Under the pieces are notes generated by a model that ran no database searches, had not been told where the DNA came from, and saw nothing but the letters and a program-made list of their open reading frames with translations. A stretch of DNA of 64,000 nucleotides from assembly GCA_963556065.3 (NCBI GenBank), contig CAUVYH020000007.1, positions 69,079 through 133,078 on the forward strand. Direction: 5' to 3'. The stretch comes from JBAXTE01 sp963556065. Lineage in GTDB: Bacteria; Bacteroidota; Bacteroidia; Bacteroidales; WCHB1-69. Shown piece by piece: positions 36,555 through 47,351 of the stretch (positions are counted from its first letter, which is position 1; every line of letters starts with the position of its first letter). A program made the translations under genes and the position numbers.

Positions 36555-37561
36555 TATTCTTGGATATTTAAGTTATATAACCTTTTTTTATATTTATAGT
36601 CGATTAAAATTCCCAGTTGATTATAAATATACAGGTGCCATTGATATAATTTATTAATATTTTTTCCGAAATTGGTTTCTATTTCAAAACGCTTAATCAT
36701 ATTGTTGCAATTATCTTTTGAATGTAGAATAATATTCTCTTTAAACAGATATATTTTTTTTGAGTTGTTGTTTGAAAAATAGCATCTTAATTTACGGGCA
36801 TAAAGTTCATAAATATTAAAAATTACTCGATAATAAATAAGTTCATCATCTGTCATATGATCCTTGCTCACTTGCAAAAAATCCTTATTGACATAAGCAA
36901 ATACATTGTAGTAATTATTATCAAGATATAGATCATTTTGATTGATACTTTTTCTTGTAATTTTTCTAAAAAAAGATTTAGAATTCAAAGAACACGAAGG
37001 CTTATTAATATCGACATAAATATCGCAAAGCATTTCAGATTTTTCATCATTAACACCCATGTTGCCCAAACTATCGCAAATTTTAAAACAATCCCAATTC
37101 AATTGAAAAGGACTCTCCCAAACAAATAATTGATTAGCTATTAAATTTTCCGATTCAGATAGTTTTAAGTTTGGAACATTTCGATGATTTATATATTGAA
37201 CAACAACAGAATCCACTGGTTCTACATATATTGTATCCGAAATTACTGGATCCCTATACAATTCAAAGATAAAATAATGCCTATTTGTGGAAACATTTTT
37301 TAAAACTGTTGGCAAATTGATTTTGGACTCAACCAATACGTCATAAGTTCCTTTTTGAATAGGTATTTTTATAATAGTTTGACTGTCATTAACGGTTAGT
37401 TCTCTCAGAACAAAGTTATCTTTTGATAACACTTTAATGCAAAATCCAAAACAGTTATTTTGACTTGAAGATCTAAAATCGAGGCATAGCGTATCAAGAT
37501 TGACACCTTTGGATGCAATCAAGAAAAATAACATTAGTAACGTTAAACACTTTTTTTTCAT
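36554..37561 (-). CDS. Secreted protein of unknown function
   Basis: The 335-residue protein has a signal peptide (CLTLLMLFFLIASKG) and a mature part with several Cys and many Asn, Asp and Lys residues. An early Ig-like segment (VLRELTVNDSQTIIKIPIQK) precedes a helical C-terminal part. The local base composition is more AT rich than in the housekeeping genes. No family was recognised. Its stop codon overlaps the start of the small T9SS protein, so they are coupled and may act together at the surface. Confidence 0.6.
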   Translation of the reverse strand: MKKKCLTLLMLFFLIASKGVNLDTLCLDFRSSSQNNCFGFCIKVLSKDNFVLRELTVNDSQTIIKIPIQKGTYDVLVESKINLPTVLKNVSTNRHYFIFELYRDPVISDTIYVEPVDSVVVQYINHRNVPNLKLSESENLIANQLFVWESPFQLNWDCFKICDSLGNMGVNDEKSEMLCDIYVDINKPSCSLNSKSFFRKITRKSINQNDLYLDNNYYNVFAYVNKDFLQVSKDHMTDDELIYYRVIFNIYELYARKLRCYFSNNNSKKIYLFKENIILHSKDNCNNMIKRFEIETNFGKNINKLYQWHLYIYNQLGILIDYKYKKRLYNLNIQE

Positions 37562-37716
37562 TATGCTTTAGAATTTGAAGATATGAAATGCAGTAGTAGG
37601 ACTGCACTAATCAATAAAATTTGTTTTTTTGTTTTCAATAAAAAATTAATTCTCATGGTTATTATTTGTGTCAATATCTACACAACAAATATACAAAATC
37701 TTCAATATCAGCCAAT

Positions 37717-37746
37717 AAAAAAGGACGACCGAAGCCGTCCTTTTTT
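37717..37746 (-). terminator. Terminator with GGACG...CGTCC stem
   Basis: AAAAAAGGACG and CGTCCTTTTTT pair around ACCGAAGC, just past the 37751-38440 gene. Nearly the same hairpin is at 42272-42299. Confidence 0.8.
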
Positions 37747-37750
37747 TTAT

Positions 37751-38440
37751 CTACTTAATACAATATTTTAACCCAAATAAGAACTGCCGGCTATGATAAG
37801 CATAATAAATATCCGTTAAAGGCTCATAATATTCAGGATATCTTGTATTGATCAACCCTTGATTAAATCTTGCTTCAACCTCAAATTTCTTATTGATTTT
37901 ATACGACAAAAAAACAACTAGACTTAAATCACTTTTTTTCAAATCAGTAAATTCTAAAGTATTATCTTGTAAGATACTATCTCGAGAGTAAGAATAAATT
38001 TTACAATCCGCTCGGTTTTTTAGCAATATCGAATATTGAGCTCCAAGGTTTACCCGAAACCGATGAATTTTAAGCTGATATGTTAATGGAATAGATAAGT
38101 AGTCTATTTTTCTATTAGAACTTTCTCCTCCAACCTTCACATTTTGGGGAAATTCAACAAAATAATCCCAATATGAATTTATTCTGTTGTATAGCAAATC
38201 CAATTCTATTGAAGATTTTCGTGAAAAATTATATTTACCATACAACCCGATCAGCCAATTGGCTCTATATTCAGTAAGGAACATTTCATCTGTTCTTCTA
38301 ACGATATTATTATACACATTACCCACACCTACAAACCCGGAGACTCCGAAGTTTATTCTTTTAAAAAGAGTATCGCTTTGCGAATAAACGGATTGACAAC
38401 CAATCAATCCGACAATAATAATGAGTATATTTTTTTTCAT
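37751..38440 (-). CDS. Outer-membrane beta-barrel protein, PorT-like
   Basis: The 229-residue protein has a signal peptide (ILIIIVGLIGCQSVYSQ) and eight or so amphipathic strands, for example INFGVSGFVGVGNVY, SSIELDLLYNRINSYWDYF, YLSIPLTYQLKI, FRVNLGAQYSILL and QFLFGLKYCIK at the end. YLSIPLTY followed by a barrel is typical of the PorT/outer-membrane beta-barrel family in Bacteroidota. Function is unknown. The ATG at 38438-38440 gives a better signal peptide than the ATG 30 nt upstream. It has its own terminators on both sides. Confidence 0.7.
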   Translation of the reverse strand: MKKNILIIIVGLIGCQSVYSQSDTLFKRINFGVSGFVGVGNVYNNIVRRTDEMFLTEYRANWLIGLYGKYNFSRKSSIELDLLYNRINSYWDYFVEFPQNVKVGGESSNRKIDYLSIPLTYQLKIHRFRVNLGAQYSILLKNRADCKIYSYSRDSILQDNTLEFTDLKKSDLSLVVFLSYKINKKFEVEARFNQGLINTRYPEYYEPLTDIYYAYHSRQFLFGLKYCIK

Positions 38441-38513
38441 AAAACAGACTTTAATGAACCTATTTCTCATGACTAATTGATAGACGCATTTATGGCACTA
38501 ATTATTGGGGCAA

Positions 38514-38553
38514 TTCGTAAAAAAGGATGGATAAAGCCATCCTTTTTTACGAA
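38514..38553 (-). terminator. Terminator with perfect 17-bp stem
   Basis: TTCGTAAAAAAGGATGG (38514-38530) and its exact complement (38537-38553) enclose the loop ATAAAG. It lies 4 nt after the stop of the choice-of-anchor L gene. Confidence 0.88.
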
Positions 38554-38557
38554 TTTA

Positions 38558-40936
38558 TTATTGTTTAATTACTTTTTGTTCATATTCATTGTTATCAGAA
38601 ACAATTCTTATAAGATAGATTCCATTCCCCCAGTTATTTAAATCAATGGATTCTTTATGACTGCCGGCATTTTTTTCAAACAATAACTTTCCTTCAACCG
38701 AAAAAAAGTTTAATTTTACAATTTATATCAGACAAGTCAATATAAATAATACCTGTGGTTGGATTAGGATAAATTGCAACAGGAGAAATTGTTTGCAAAC
38801 TATTTGTGGGATTCTCTTCTTCAGTTAATTTAATTGTTGTTAAATTATTGGTTATTAATTGATTATCTTTATAAGCCGGAAAAGATTGAACCGTATCAGA
38901 TGGATTTGACTTGCTTGACCCCATTAAAGTAATTGATGAATTATAATATGCTACATGTCCACATCCACTCAGTGTTAATGTCATAAAATAAACACCATCT
39001 GCACAAAGTGATCCTGCAGTGGTTCTACCATCCCAAGAAATAGAAGAACATGATATTGGATTAGTCGTAGGATTAGGAGCCTCAAAGGGACAACAAAATG
39101 ATTCATTCCAAATTCTATGATATACAGTTGATCCAAGTCTATTCTTTATTACCAAATCGAACCCGTTGGCATTAAAAGCACAAAAAGGATGGTTTACATC
39201 AGGTAAATACCAAATATCATTTACCCCATTTCCATCTGGGGTAAAAAGGTTTGGTATATAATCAAATGTAAAACCATTCCAGTTACTACAACAATCACAA
39301 TCATCATCATTAATGCAAGTTCCTTCATCTGCAATTGCAGAAAATCCAGAGCCTGCGGAAAAATCCTGTCTTTAGATCTATCACCGGTGCTCTGAATGTT
39401 ACAACTGCTGTTCCTGTATTTACAGGACCATCCGTTTGCAAAAGGTCAACACTTGTCCCTGCTACTATACTATGCCCTGCTTTTGTTTCAGATGGCAAAG
39501 GATTATTTGAAGGTGTTTCTGTTTTCATAATATACATCAATGTTTACATAAATTACAAACTACTTTTACTTTAAACGTATATTGAGCGCTTAAATTTTGG
39601 CAGCTATTATTATCGGCTACTGTGACCGTAAATGTGTGTAATCCTATTTGACTATTATTTGGTGTCCAACAAAATCTTCCTTTTTTATGTTGAGCAACAA
39701 TATCGCCAGACAATGTATTATCGAAAGAGGCACCACTAATTCCACCATTCCAACTAATACTAACGGATTCATTTTGTGAATCAAACGAAGGAATATCAAA
39801 TTGTATTTGATGACCTGCTTGTACATAAGCAGTATATTCTCCTGTATTGTTTATGCCATTAACATATGGTGGTAAGTTATTTAATGCGTTGACATTAACA
39901 TTAACACTTTGTGTAATAGTGCAGCCACTAGAAACTGTTGCGGTAACAGTATATACAGAGGTATTTGCATTTGCCGTGGTTGTTACAGAAGATAAACCTA
40001 CTCCACTTTGTCCACAACTCCATGAATAATTCCAAGAGCTATTTGCATTTGGAATAGTTAAAGCTAAAGGCTGCCCTTCGCAAACGGGTTGAGGATTAGC
40101 TACAATCGGGTTTAAATAATCTGATTTTATGCTTCCTTTTCTCAACAGAACGCCTGAATCTAATGCAGTATCGGAAACATTTGAAATGGCAATTTTTATG
40201 TGGTAAGTTTTTTCCGCATTGAACCTGACAATTGGCATTAATAGTTACAGTATATCCACGATAATTCAATGATCCTGGAACAATTGGACAATAATTTAAT
40301 CTATTGTCAATAAAATAGCTACTATTTCCAGGCTGAAAAATATTATGTACCGTAAGATAATTTGATGTACCAGGAACTAACGCAATGTTTTTTGCCCCAT
40401 TTAGAAAAATAGGCGTGCCATTACCATCAACTGGACCAACAATGCCGGGGCCACTAATAAAGATTCCAAAAGCATCGTTGAATTGATCATTAATATGCTC
40501 TATATATTCTTCTGAGCCAAAAACGAAATCAAAATTCAACTGAGAACCCTCACAAGTAACATCAAATTCCAAAAAAAGCTGGTCCATATAATGAATATGG
40601 TGTTAAAGCGTTCAAATCATGTTCGCTTGTTGGCCCTGGCACAGGATTAATTACGTGTCCACTGCCAGGAGCACACGCCCTACACTCTGCTTCATAGTCA
40701 GCTCTACCTGTTGTTAAAATTACCCCTTCATTAAAATTCAAAAAATTAAAGTTCCCTTGGTTAAATTTTGCTAATTGAGAGGCATTGCCTGTAAAAGTAG
40801 CATTACTAATTATAACGCCATGCCCTGGTTCTATTAAATAATTTGCCGCATCAGAAGCCGTTACATTTTGAATTGACAATTGAGCATTAGCGCCATTACA
40901 TATTATCGCTAATAATATCATTAATCTTATTTTCAT
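38558..40936 (-). pseudogene. Choice-of-anchor L T9SS cargo protein, split by five frameshifts (probably sequence errors)
   Basis: Reading from 40936: a signal peptide (LMILLAIICNGANAQ), then a choice-of-anchor L domain (NFNEGVILTTGRADY, NFDFVFGSEEYIEHINDQFN, DAFGIFISGPGIVGP), PKD/Ig-like segments with Cys, a CHU_C-like part (IPNLFTPDGNGVNDIWYLPD), and a T9SS type A sorting domain (VAIYPNPTTGIIYIDLSD, NGIYLIRIVSDNNEYEQK). It is likely a surface adhesin exported by the T9SS. Frame changes lie near 40577, 40217, 39539, 39359 and 38722. Each is a one-base run-length change. Correcting them gives about 791 residues in one frame to the stop at 38558-38560. Confidence 0.8.
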
Positions 40937-41075
40937 AATTTTATGCTTTTATTTGTGTATCAACTCTTATAAGTTAAAATAACTCATATATTTAAAATAT
41001 TTAAATTGAATTGCATGCTTGATTCAACTCAAAAATATTCTTAATATGCTTTATAATTAAGATGAAAATATTAGA

Positions 41076-42050
41076 CTAATTTTGTAGTTTTTTTAATTGT
41101 TGCATCAACAAGTTAATCATATCTTGTTGTTTTTGTAACAACTCTTTTTGTGCATTTATCTGTTTTTGCTGGTCAATAGTATAGAGTGTCAATTCTTCCA
41201 CTTTTTGCAATAAAACGGTTTGCATTTCACCAAGATTAATACTATTGCCATTGTTGACAACGTCTTTTGCCGATGGAATACCTGGTAGATGTTTATTTGC
41301 ATTGATATATTGCTCCAGATCGCTTAAGTTCATAAGCTTGTAGTCTTTTGCAAACACGTAATCCGGGAATGGCGTGCTAGCCAACATAACATTTACTTCA
41401 GTAGCATATACTTTTCCATTACCTTTAACTTTGAAAAACAGATAAACTTGAATTTGTGTTGTAAACTGTAAAAGCATCCGCATCACTATCGATTTTTTTT
41501 TGTCAGCTTACCTGTAGTTCCATCCAGCACTAAACTTTTATTGTAATCCCATGTAGTTGCATTAATACTGGGTGCAATAGTGAGTGAATTTGCCGTATTC
41601 ACATCATTAAAGAGGAACTTTTTATAGCTGTTGTTATTATTTACCACAAAGCCAATCGATGTTAAAGCAAATCCGGTAATTCCAGTCGTGTTATTATAGA
41701 ATTTTAAATTATTTGTTGTGGCTTCATTCATTATATTCCAACTTGAAGTACTATTCAATAGTGTCAGCCCAGAAGTAGCACCTTGTAGTGTCAATTGCGA
41801 ATTAGGCTCTAAGCCACTTTCGTAGATATGCAATTCGTTTAAAGGGGTCGCCAAACCAATTCCTACTTTGATATATTGCTGTCCTGGACAATTATTTAAG
41901 GGACATTGTACTTGAGTAATAATTTTTTCCATCTCCACTAATCCAAGACTGAGCACAAGGATTTAGACAAGCTTTCGTTTGTGACTTAACATTTAAACCA
42001 GATAACGTAGCAATAACAGCTACCGCAAAAATAAGCATTCGTTTTTTCAT
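41076..42050 (-). pseudogene. Tail-fibre-like secreted protein with C-terminal coiled coil, split by three frameshifts
   Basis: The protein starts MKKRMLIFAVAVIATLSGLN with a signal peptide ending KSQ. A beta-rich body follows with GIGLATPLNELHIYES, typical of Bacteroidota fibre-like proteins. The C-terminus contains PFPDYVFAKDYKLMNLSDLE, NKHLPGIPSAKDVVNN and LGEMQTVLLQKVEELTLYTI, then a long Gln/Lys coiled coil, a very common Bacteroidota ending. Frame changes fall in an A6 run near 41925, an A9 run near 41493 and a T5 run near 41437. Shortening each by one yields 324 codons. No T9SS sorting domain is present. Function unknown; probably a trimeric surface fibre. Confidence 0.75.
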
Positions 42051-42271
42051 AATTTGTTTTGTTGTTAATGATTAATTTATGGTTGCACAAATCTACAATA
42101 CTTTTTTTAATTTAATAAAATAAATCAGATTTTTTTACACAAATAAAATCAAAATCAACTATAAGATTATCTGTTACAGACTCTTACTTACTTAGATATA
42201 AACTTAGATATAAACAGAATAAGAAATTACCATACAAATAAGTGAGAGGTCTCTTCTCCTTTTGTTTATAA

Positions 42272-42299
42272 AAAAAGGACGGTCGAAGCCGTCCTTTTT
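42272..42299 (-). terminator. Terminator with GGACGG...CCGTCC stem
   Basis: AAAAAGGACGG and CCGTCCTTTTT pair over 11 bp around TCGAAG. It lies 19 nt after the 42319-43946 gene and closely matches the hairpin at 37717-37746. Confidence 0.88.
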
Positions 42300-42318
42300 C
42301 AAATATATAATCAAACAA

Positions 42319-43946
42319 CTATTTAACAATCAATTTTTGAACAAATTGAGTTTTGTCGTTGTTGATTTTTACAAAGTAAACACCTTTTGCAAAGGCGGTA
42401 ACGTCAACATTCATGGTCGCATTTGCTTCCAATGAATTGGTATAAACCGATTTTCCGGTTAAGTCAACAATATTTACATTGAATACACCGGTTTGTTTAC
42501 TGTTTAAGGCAATAGTAACATTATTAGCAGCAGGGTTCGGAGAAACTGTAAGTTTACCGAAATCGTTCTGAGCAACACCAGCACTAGGATCAACGATAAA
42601 TGAAGCTAAAAGTGCAACATTGCTTGCAGGCATAGTGAAAGTATAGGTGGCATTTGTGCTAACATCTGTTTGATCTGGATAAGAAACCCATTTTTCAAAG
42701 ACATAGCCGGCTAAAGGAGTAGCAATTAAAGTAACAGAAGCACCACTATTATAATTACCCACACCTGAAACTGTACCAGCATCAACACTCGAAACCTGAA
42801 GAGCAGAAGCCACCACAGAAAATCTGGTTGAATTATTTCTTTGGTAACGCAAAATACTGTTTTCGCCACCAAAATAATTATAATTTCCAACCCAGCCATT
42901 TGAAGAGTCTGCGAAAGCAACACCTAACATCTGCATGTTAGCAGCTGAATAGTCTTGCAGGAAAGTTGCATCATAAAAATCAGCCCAGTTTAATGCATCA
43001 TTAGCATAGCCAACTCCCTTGTCACCAGTGGAATAAGGAGAAGTAGCTACTAACATGTTAACAGTTCCAGGAACATAACACATTGCATATTGATAAAAAG
43101 TACCAGATGCTGCAGTATAAGCATTCCAAGTGGCACCACCATCTGTAGAATATTTCCAATCCCAAGTAGATGAGGCTTCTACAAAATTGGCAACAACGAT
43201 AGAATTGCTTGTCAAATAAATTTTTGCACCAGGACAAGCGGTAAAAGGAGCTGTAGCTGTTGCAGCCCAATGTATGCCATAATCAGAGGTAACAATAACA
43301 CGGCCTTTGTTAGTAATAAAAGCAGCCATGCCGTTTACTCCCTTTGCAGCACAATCTGCTCCATTATAACCATACTCTCCAGACAATGGAGTAGGTAAAT
43401 CAGCAGCTAAAGTTGGAGACCAAGTAGTACCACCATCTGTAGTATAATAGATATCAAATTTGCTTGAAACCGGGTCACCATAGCAAAAGCCTTTATTAGA
43501 ATTCCAAAAGACAACGCCATCAGCAAACGTATTACTAGCATTCATTACACCGGTTACCAAACTCCAGTTAGCCCCACCGTCGGTAGTTTTCCAAAAAGAA
43601 GCAGGAGCTGACACTCCGTCTGTAGTATCCATGGCAACGCAAAAAGCATTGTTATAAGACGTTGCCGCCAAATACTTTTGCAACTACGGTTGACCCAAAG
43701 CCATTATAAAACACCCGAAACCCAGGTTTCGCCACCATCTTGGGTACGAGCACTTGCTTTGATTTGAACACCACTGCCAGTACCATTTGCTCCGTTAACC
43801 CATGCAATGTTTGAGTCAACAATAGAAATTTGGTCAACATAAGTACTAGTACCAGTCATGTTGGTGTACTGTTGCCTCCATGCCTGCGCACTAACGCTAA
43901 AACTCATAGCAACCAGTGCAATAATAAGTAATCCTTTTGTTTTCAT
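42319..43946 (-). pseudogene. BNR/photosystem-II-stability-like T9SS cargo protein, split by two frameshifts
   Basis: The protein has a signal peptide (GLLIIALVAMSFSVSAQ) and repeated Asp-box (BNR) units: TQDGGETWVS, TTDGGANWSLV, TTDGGTTWSPT and STDGGATWNAY. These predict a beta-propeller. A bacterial repeat (VGNYNSGASVTLIATPLAGY) follows, and then a T9SS type A sorting domain (LTVSPNPAANNVTIALNS, FAKGVYFVKINNDKTQFVQK). It is expected at the cell surface or outside the cell. The frame changes in a G3 run near 43711 and an A4 run near 43679. Shortening both gives 542 codons. Ligand unknown. Confidence 0.82.
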
Positions 43947-44060
43947 TTGTTGTTTATTTTAATTTAACATGATGCAAATATACATTTTAATTATAAATAG
44001 TAAAAATATTTTTCGTAAAAAGTTATGAATAGCACAAAGTTGACAGAAAAATGTAATGGT

Positions 44061-45242
44061 CTATTTTGCGTTGAGGTCTGCCGGTTTGGAATAATCCGGA
44101 TTTGTACAAAAATCATTATCCGTGAGGGTAAGCAAAAAAGCCTTTAATTGTGCCTTTTCTATAGGTGTCAGCATCGCTCCTCCTTGATTTATCTTATGCA
44201 TTAGCGGATTTACATAAGGAGACCCAACGAGTTTGGAACTATAAAATTCAATCACCTCATCCAACGTTGTAAAACGCCCGTCGTGCATATAGGGAGCCGT
44301 CTTCTCTATATTTCGGAGCGATGGTGCCCGATATGCCCCATGGTCCTGAGGGTTCTGGGTTACTGCATAACGGTCGCGAGTATCGTTAAAAACCGTGTCT
44401 TTGCCGTTGTTGTAGAACAGGTTCGTAGTCATCAATGCGTTACCTCCACCTCCATGGCAATGAAAACAATCGGCCCCCTCTTCGGTTGTAAAAAGGATAT
44501 AGCCGGACATTTCATCATCAGTCAGATTTACTTCGCCACGCAACCACCGGTCGAACTTTGAATTACTGCTCACCAGCGTTCTTATAAACTGAGCAATAGC
44601 TTTTTTAATCCGGTCGATAGTTATATCAGGAGTCCCAAAAGCAGCTTTGAACATGGGCGGATATATCGAAACGGATGCAATTGCAGCCACCGCCCTGTCT
44701 GTCGTACTGTTCATTTCGTGTGGTGCCGTAATTCCCATTTCCACAACATCTTCAAGGTTACGTCGATTTGCAGATGGATTGCTTTTATAGATTAGCCCGT
44801 TCCAAAAATATCCTTCATTATTGAACACTAAATTTTGCATTGGCAACATTACATGAAGCGTATGAATGCCTGTAACCCCAAAAGGCCGCCCACCAATATA
44901 TTTGGGGTGATCTATTCCACACTCAAACGCATTTTTCTGAAAGTGGCAAGTCGCACAGCTCATCAGCGAGTCGGAATTACTCCCTGTGTACCCCCGAAGG
45001 CGACCATCGTAGAAAAGGTAACGCCCTAGTTTTATACCCTCCACCGTAAGCGGATTATCGGATGGATTATTTATTTGCGTAGGAAAAAATTTGGGAATGG
45101 TTAACTGATAAGGAGTTGCAGTAAATTGAGATTCTTTAATTAGCGATTCTTTCTTGCATGAAAAAATCAGAACATTTAATGGAATGACAACCCCAAGCAA
45201 AAATACCCCAATCCAAAAACTCCGATTAATCTTAATTTTCAT
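44061..45242 (-). CDS. Di-haem cytochrome c peroxidase (MauG family) lipoprotein
   Basis: The 393-residue protein has a lipoprotein signal (LNVLIFSCKKES) and two haem c motifs: SCATCHFQ and DCFHCHGGGG. The family block GAYRAPSLRNIEKTAPYMHDGR supplies the distal methionine region. Members reduce hydrogen peroxide or modify proteins in the periplasm. GIKLGRYLFYDGRLRG is the usual N-terminal block. The ATG at 45240-45242 gives the normal lipoprotein signal. A gene for haem attachment is not visible nearby. Frame is intact. Confidence 0.9.
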   Translation of the reverse strand: MKIKINRSFWIGVFLLGVVIPLNVLIFSCKKESLIKESQFTATPYQLTIPKFFPTQINNPSDNPLTVEGIKLGRYLFYDGRLRGYTGSNSDSLMSCATCHFQKNAFECGIDHPKYIGGRPFGVTGIHTLHVMLPMQNLVFNNEGYFWNGLIYKSNPSANRRNLEDVVEMGITAPHEMNSTTDRAVAAIASVSIYPPMFKAAFGTPDITIDRIKKAIAQFIRTLVSSNSKFDRWLRGEVNLTDDEMSGYILFTTEEGADCFHCHGGGGNALMTTNLFYNNGKDTVFNDTRDRYAVTQNPQDHGAYRAPSLRNIEKTAPYMHDGRFTTLDEVIEFYSSKLVGSPYVNPLMHKINQGGAMLTPIEKAQLKAFLLTLTDNDFCTNPDYSKPADLNAK

Positions 45243-45328
45243 GCAATCCTCTTTTGTAAGAAGAAACAAAAATACACTAATTTTGAATTATTAACGACAT
45301 TTATTTCAAGCAAGACAATAGATTTTGT

Positions 45329-45336
45329 ACTTTTGT
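45329..45336 (+). promoter_or_regulatory. -7 promoter element for the DUF2027/Smr gene
   Basis: TACTTTTG matches TAnnTTTG, 49 nt before the ATG at 45386. Confidence 0.6.
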
Positions 45337-45385
45337 AAAAATTAAAAACCGCCACCAAACAAAGTAAAATTAAACAAAGAAAACG

Positions 45386-46469
45386 ATGAAATTATCAATA
45401 GGACAAAAAGTAAAGTTTCTAAACGAAGTAGGCGGAGGTATTGTATCAAAAATCATCAGCCCGACCATGGTGAATGTCACCACCGAAGATGGTTTCGACA
45501 TGCCCTACCTTGCATGTGATCTTATTCCTGCATTTTCGTCCGACACCGTAGGAAAAATGTTTAATGCCAATGAGGACTCTTATGCTTCAATCGATCGTCC
45601 CGATGAAAACACGAGCGAAATTGAATTCGAACGTGAATCAGCATTAGAGCGATTTTCATCTGCAAAAACACGACCCTTCCGGTATTTACTTATGTTTTGT
45701 ACCTCACGATCAGGTTTGGTTGTTAAAAGACGATCTGGACGTGTACATCGTGAACAACACAGGCCATTTAATCTTATATAATTTCTTACTCGCCCCCAAC
45801 GAAAATGAATGGGAAGGTATCGATTACGGCTCCGTTAATCCGAATTCAAAAATGCTTATCGACACCATTCAACGTGAAGATTTAAACCGATGGACCAAAG
45901 GAATGATGCAAATCATGGTTCATTTTGATAAATTGTCCACATATCCCATTGCTCCAATCAATCACCAATTTGCGATAAAATCTTCGAAATTCTTCAACAA
46001 AGAAAGCTATCATTCCACTTCATTCTTAGCCCAAAGAGCCGTCACCCTAAATATTGGGATAATCAGCGAACCTGTTGTTATTAACGCTGAAGAACATAAA
46101 AAATATGATGAACTAACCGTCGCCGAAACTTCGAGCAGAAAGATCATGAGTTCCGCCACTATTCTTGAGAACTTCATCACCGAACCCGGTGTTGCCGAAG
46201 TGGATTTACATATTGAGGCACTGGTGGACGATCCATCGGAAGTGGATTCCGTTCAAATGCTAACCATTCAAACTTCGACCTTCAACAAGTACTTGGAAGA
46301 GGCTATGCGCATAAAACTTCAAAAAATCATCTTTATTCATGGCGTAGGCATCGGACGGTTGAAAAGCGAAATTATAAAAATTCTGAAACAATACCCATCG
46401 CTGCATTATTTTGATGCACCTACGTCAAAATACGGTTCCGGGGCAACCGAAGTCTGGATAAAAGAGTAA
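45386..46469 (+). pseudogene. DUF2027 and Smr domain protein with one frameshift (probably sequence error)
   Basis: The protein starts MKLSIGQKVKFLNEVGGGIV, the small barrel start of DUF2027 proteins. The middle contains VWLLKDDLDVYIVNNTGHLI, and the C-terminus is an Smr domain (EVDLHIEALVDDP, IIFIHGVGIGRLKSEIIKIL). Smr domains bind or cut nucleic acid, with roles in DNA recombination or ribosome rescue; in these proteins the HGVGIG loop and DLHIE motif are intact. The frame changes at a T4 run near 45656. Removing one T gives 361 codons and a normal protein. Confidence 0.85.
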
Positions 46470-46593
46470 AAAAGTCTGTAAAGGCGAAAGTCCATAAAGG
46501 TTTTAAAGTGCTTAAAGTGCCGAATTATCAAAATCTTTGATTTTATTACATTTTTTGGGCGTGTCCTCGTCTCGTTGTAACTTTTTCAAAGTA

Positions 46594-46624
46594 GTGATCA
46601 GATGACTTGAGGTCATCAGATCAC
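46594..46624. repeat. Palindrome copy 1 (GTGATCAGATGAC stem)
   Basis: GTGATCAGATGAC and GTCATCAGATCAC pair with one central mismatch around the loop TTGAG. The second copy is 169 nt downstream. Confidence 0.8.
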
Positions 46625-46762
46625 TTGCAAAAACACAAGACGAGGTCGGGCTTTTTGTTCCAAGTCCTCGTCGCTATGCTCCTGCGGGCTTTCCTCTTCT
46701 ATCCCTCACGCAAAGGAAAGATATTTGGCTCCGTCGGCTTTCGGTTGTCGATCGTAATAGTA

Positions 46763-46793
46763 GTGATCAGATGACTTGGAGTCATCTGATCAC
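46763..46793. repeat. Palindrome copy 2 (GTGATCAGATGAC stem)
   Basis: GTGATCAGATGAC and GTCATCTGATCAC are a perfect 13-bp inverted repeat with the loop TTGGA. Both copies are preceded by AGTA or TAGTA and followed by TTGC. Confidence 0.85.
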
Positions 46794-46923
46794 TTGCTTA
46801 GATATGCGAAAATCCTCTCAATCAGTGTCACTTGTGCGGCGATGCATTGAGCCTGCCGAAATGAGCAACGCCGAAGCATCTGCGTACTGTTCAATAATTG
46901 CCTTAAATTTCACAAAAAAATCG

Positions 46924-46931
46924 TACCTTTG
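46924..46931 (+). promoter_or_regulatory. -7 promoter element for rnpB
   Basis: TACCTTTG matches the consensus and ends 6 nt before the first paired base of RNase P helix P1, which fits a start at about 46937. Confidence 0.7.
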
Positions 46932-46936
46932 CAATT

Positions 46937-47315
46937 GTAACAACGGATGGGTCTGTCGCTGTTTTCGGTAACGAAGAGAGAGGAAAGTCCGGGCAATTCA
47001 GAGCACCATGCTTCCTAACGGGAAGGGGCTGTAAACGGGGAGGTTGCAGCTACAGCAAGTGCCACAGAAAATAACCGCCACGCCTTGGTGTGGTAAGGGT
47101 GAAAACGCGAGGTAAGAGCTCACGATTAATTTGGGAGACTAAGTTAATGGGTAAACCTCATGGATTGAAAGACCAAATAAACCGGGGGCTTGAGGGCTGC
47201 TCGCCCGATCCCGGAGGGTAGGTCGTTCGAGGTGCATGGCAACATGCATCCTAGATAAATGACAGACATCACGCTTCGGCATGATACAGAATCCGGCTTA
47301 CAAATTCGTTGTTAC
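46937..47315 (+). ncRNA. rnpB: RNase P RNA (bacterial class A)
   Basis: The catalytic RNA processes tRNA 5' ends. The universal blocks are present: GAGAGGAAAGTCCGGGC near the 5' end, the CACAGAAA region, and ATGATACAGAATCCGGCTTA near the 3' end. The ends pair as helix P1: GTAACAACG (46937-46945) with CGTTGTTAC (47307-47315). A TAnnTTTG promoter lies just upstream and a terminator-like hairpin downstream at 47352. Ends were set from P1 and could differ by a few bases. Confidence 0.95.
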
Positions 47316-47351
47316 ACCCCCTCCCCTTATTGATTACTCTACATCAGAAAT

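Larger units (their letters stand above)
46470..46936. repeat. 467-nt repeat-rich spacer upstream of rnpB
   Basis: No gene is supported. From left to right it holds degenerate AAAGTnnATAAAG words (46475-46520), a copy of the diverged intergenic repeat (46521-46575, AAAATCTTTGATTTTATTAC), two 13-bp-stem palindromes (listed separately), CCTCGTCGCTATGCTCCTGC-type sequence, and the rnpB promoter. Confidence 0.6.

Noticed and set aside
42051..42271. Possible small gene in the gap before the fibre-like protein
   Set aside because: Only AT-rich leader sequence and the terminator were found; no frame with a plausible start.
43652..43840. Separate 62-codon gene inside the BNR protein region
   Set aside because: It is one of the shifted frames of the broken T9SS cargo gene, not a gene of its own.
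46771..46971. 66-codon frame overlapping the rnpB promoter and 5' end
   Set aside because: It runs through the palindrome and into RNase P RNA, whose identification is strong.
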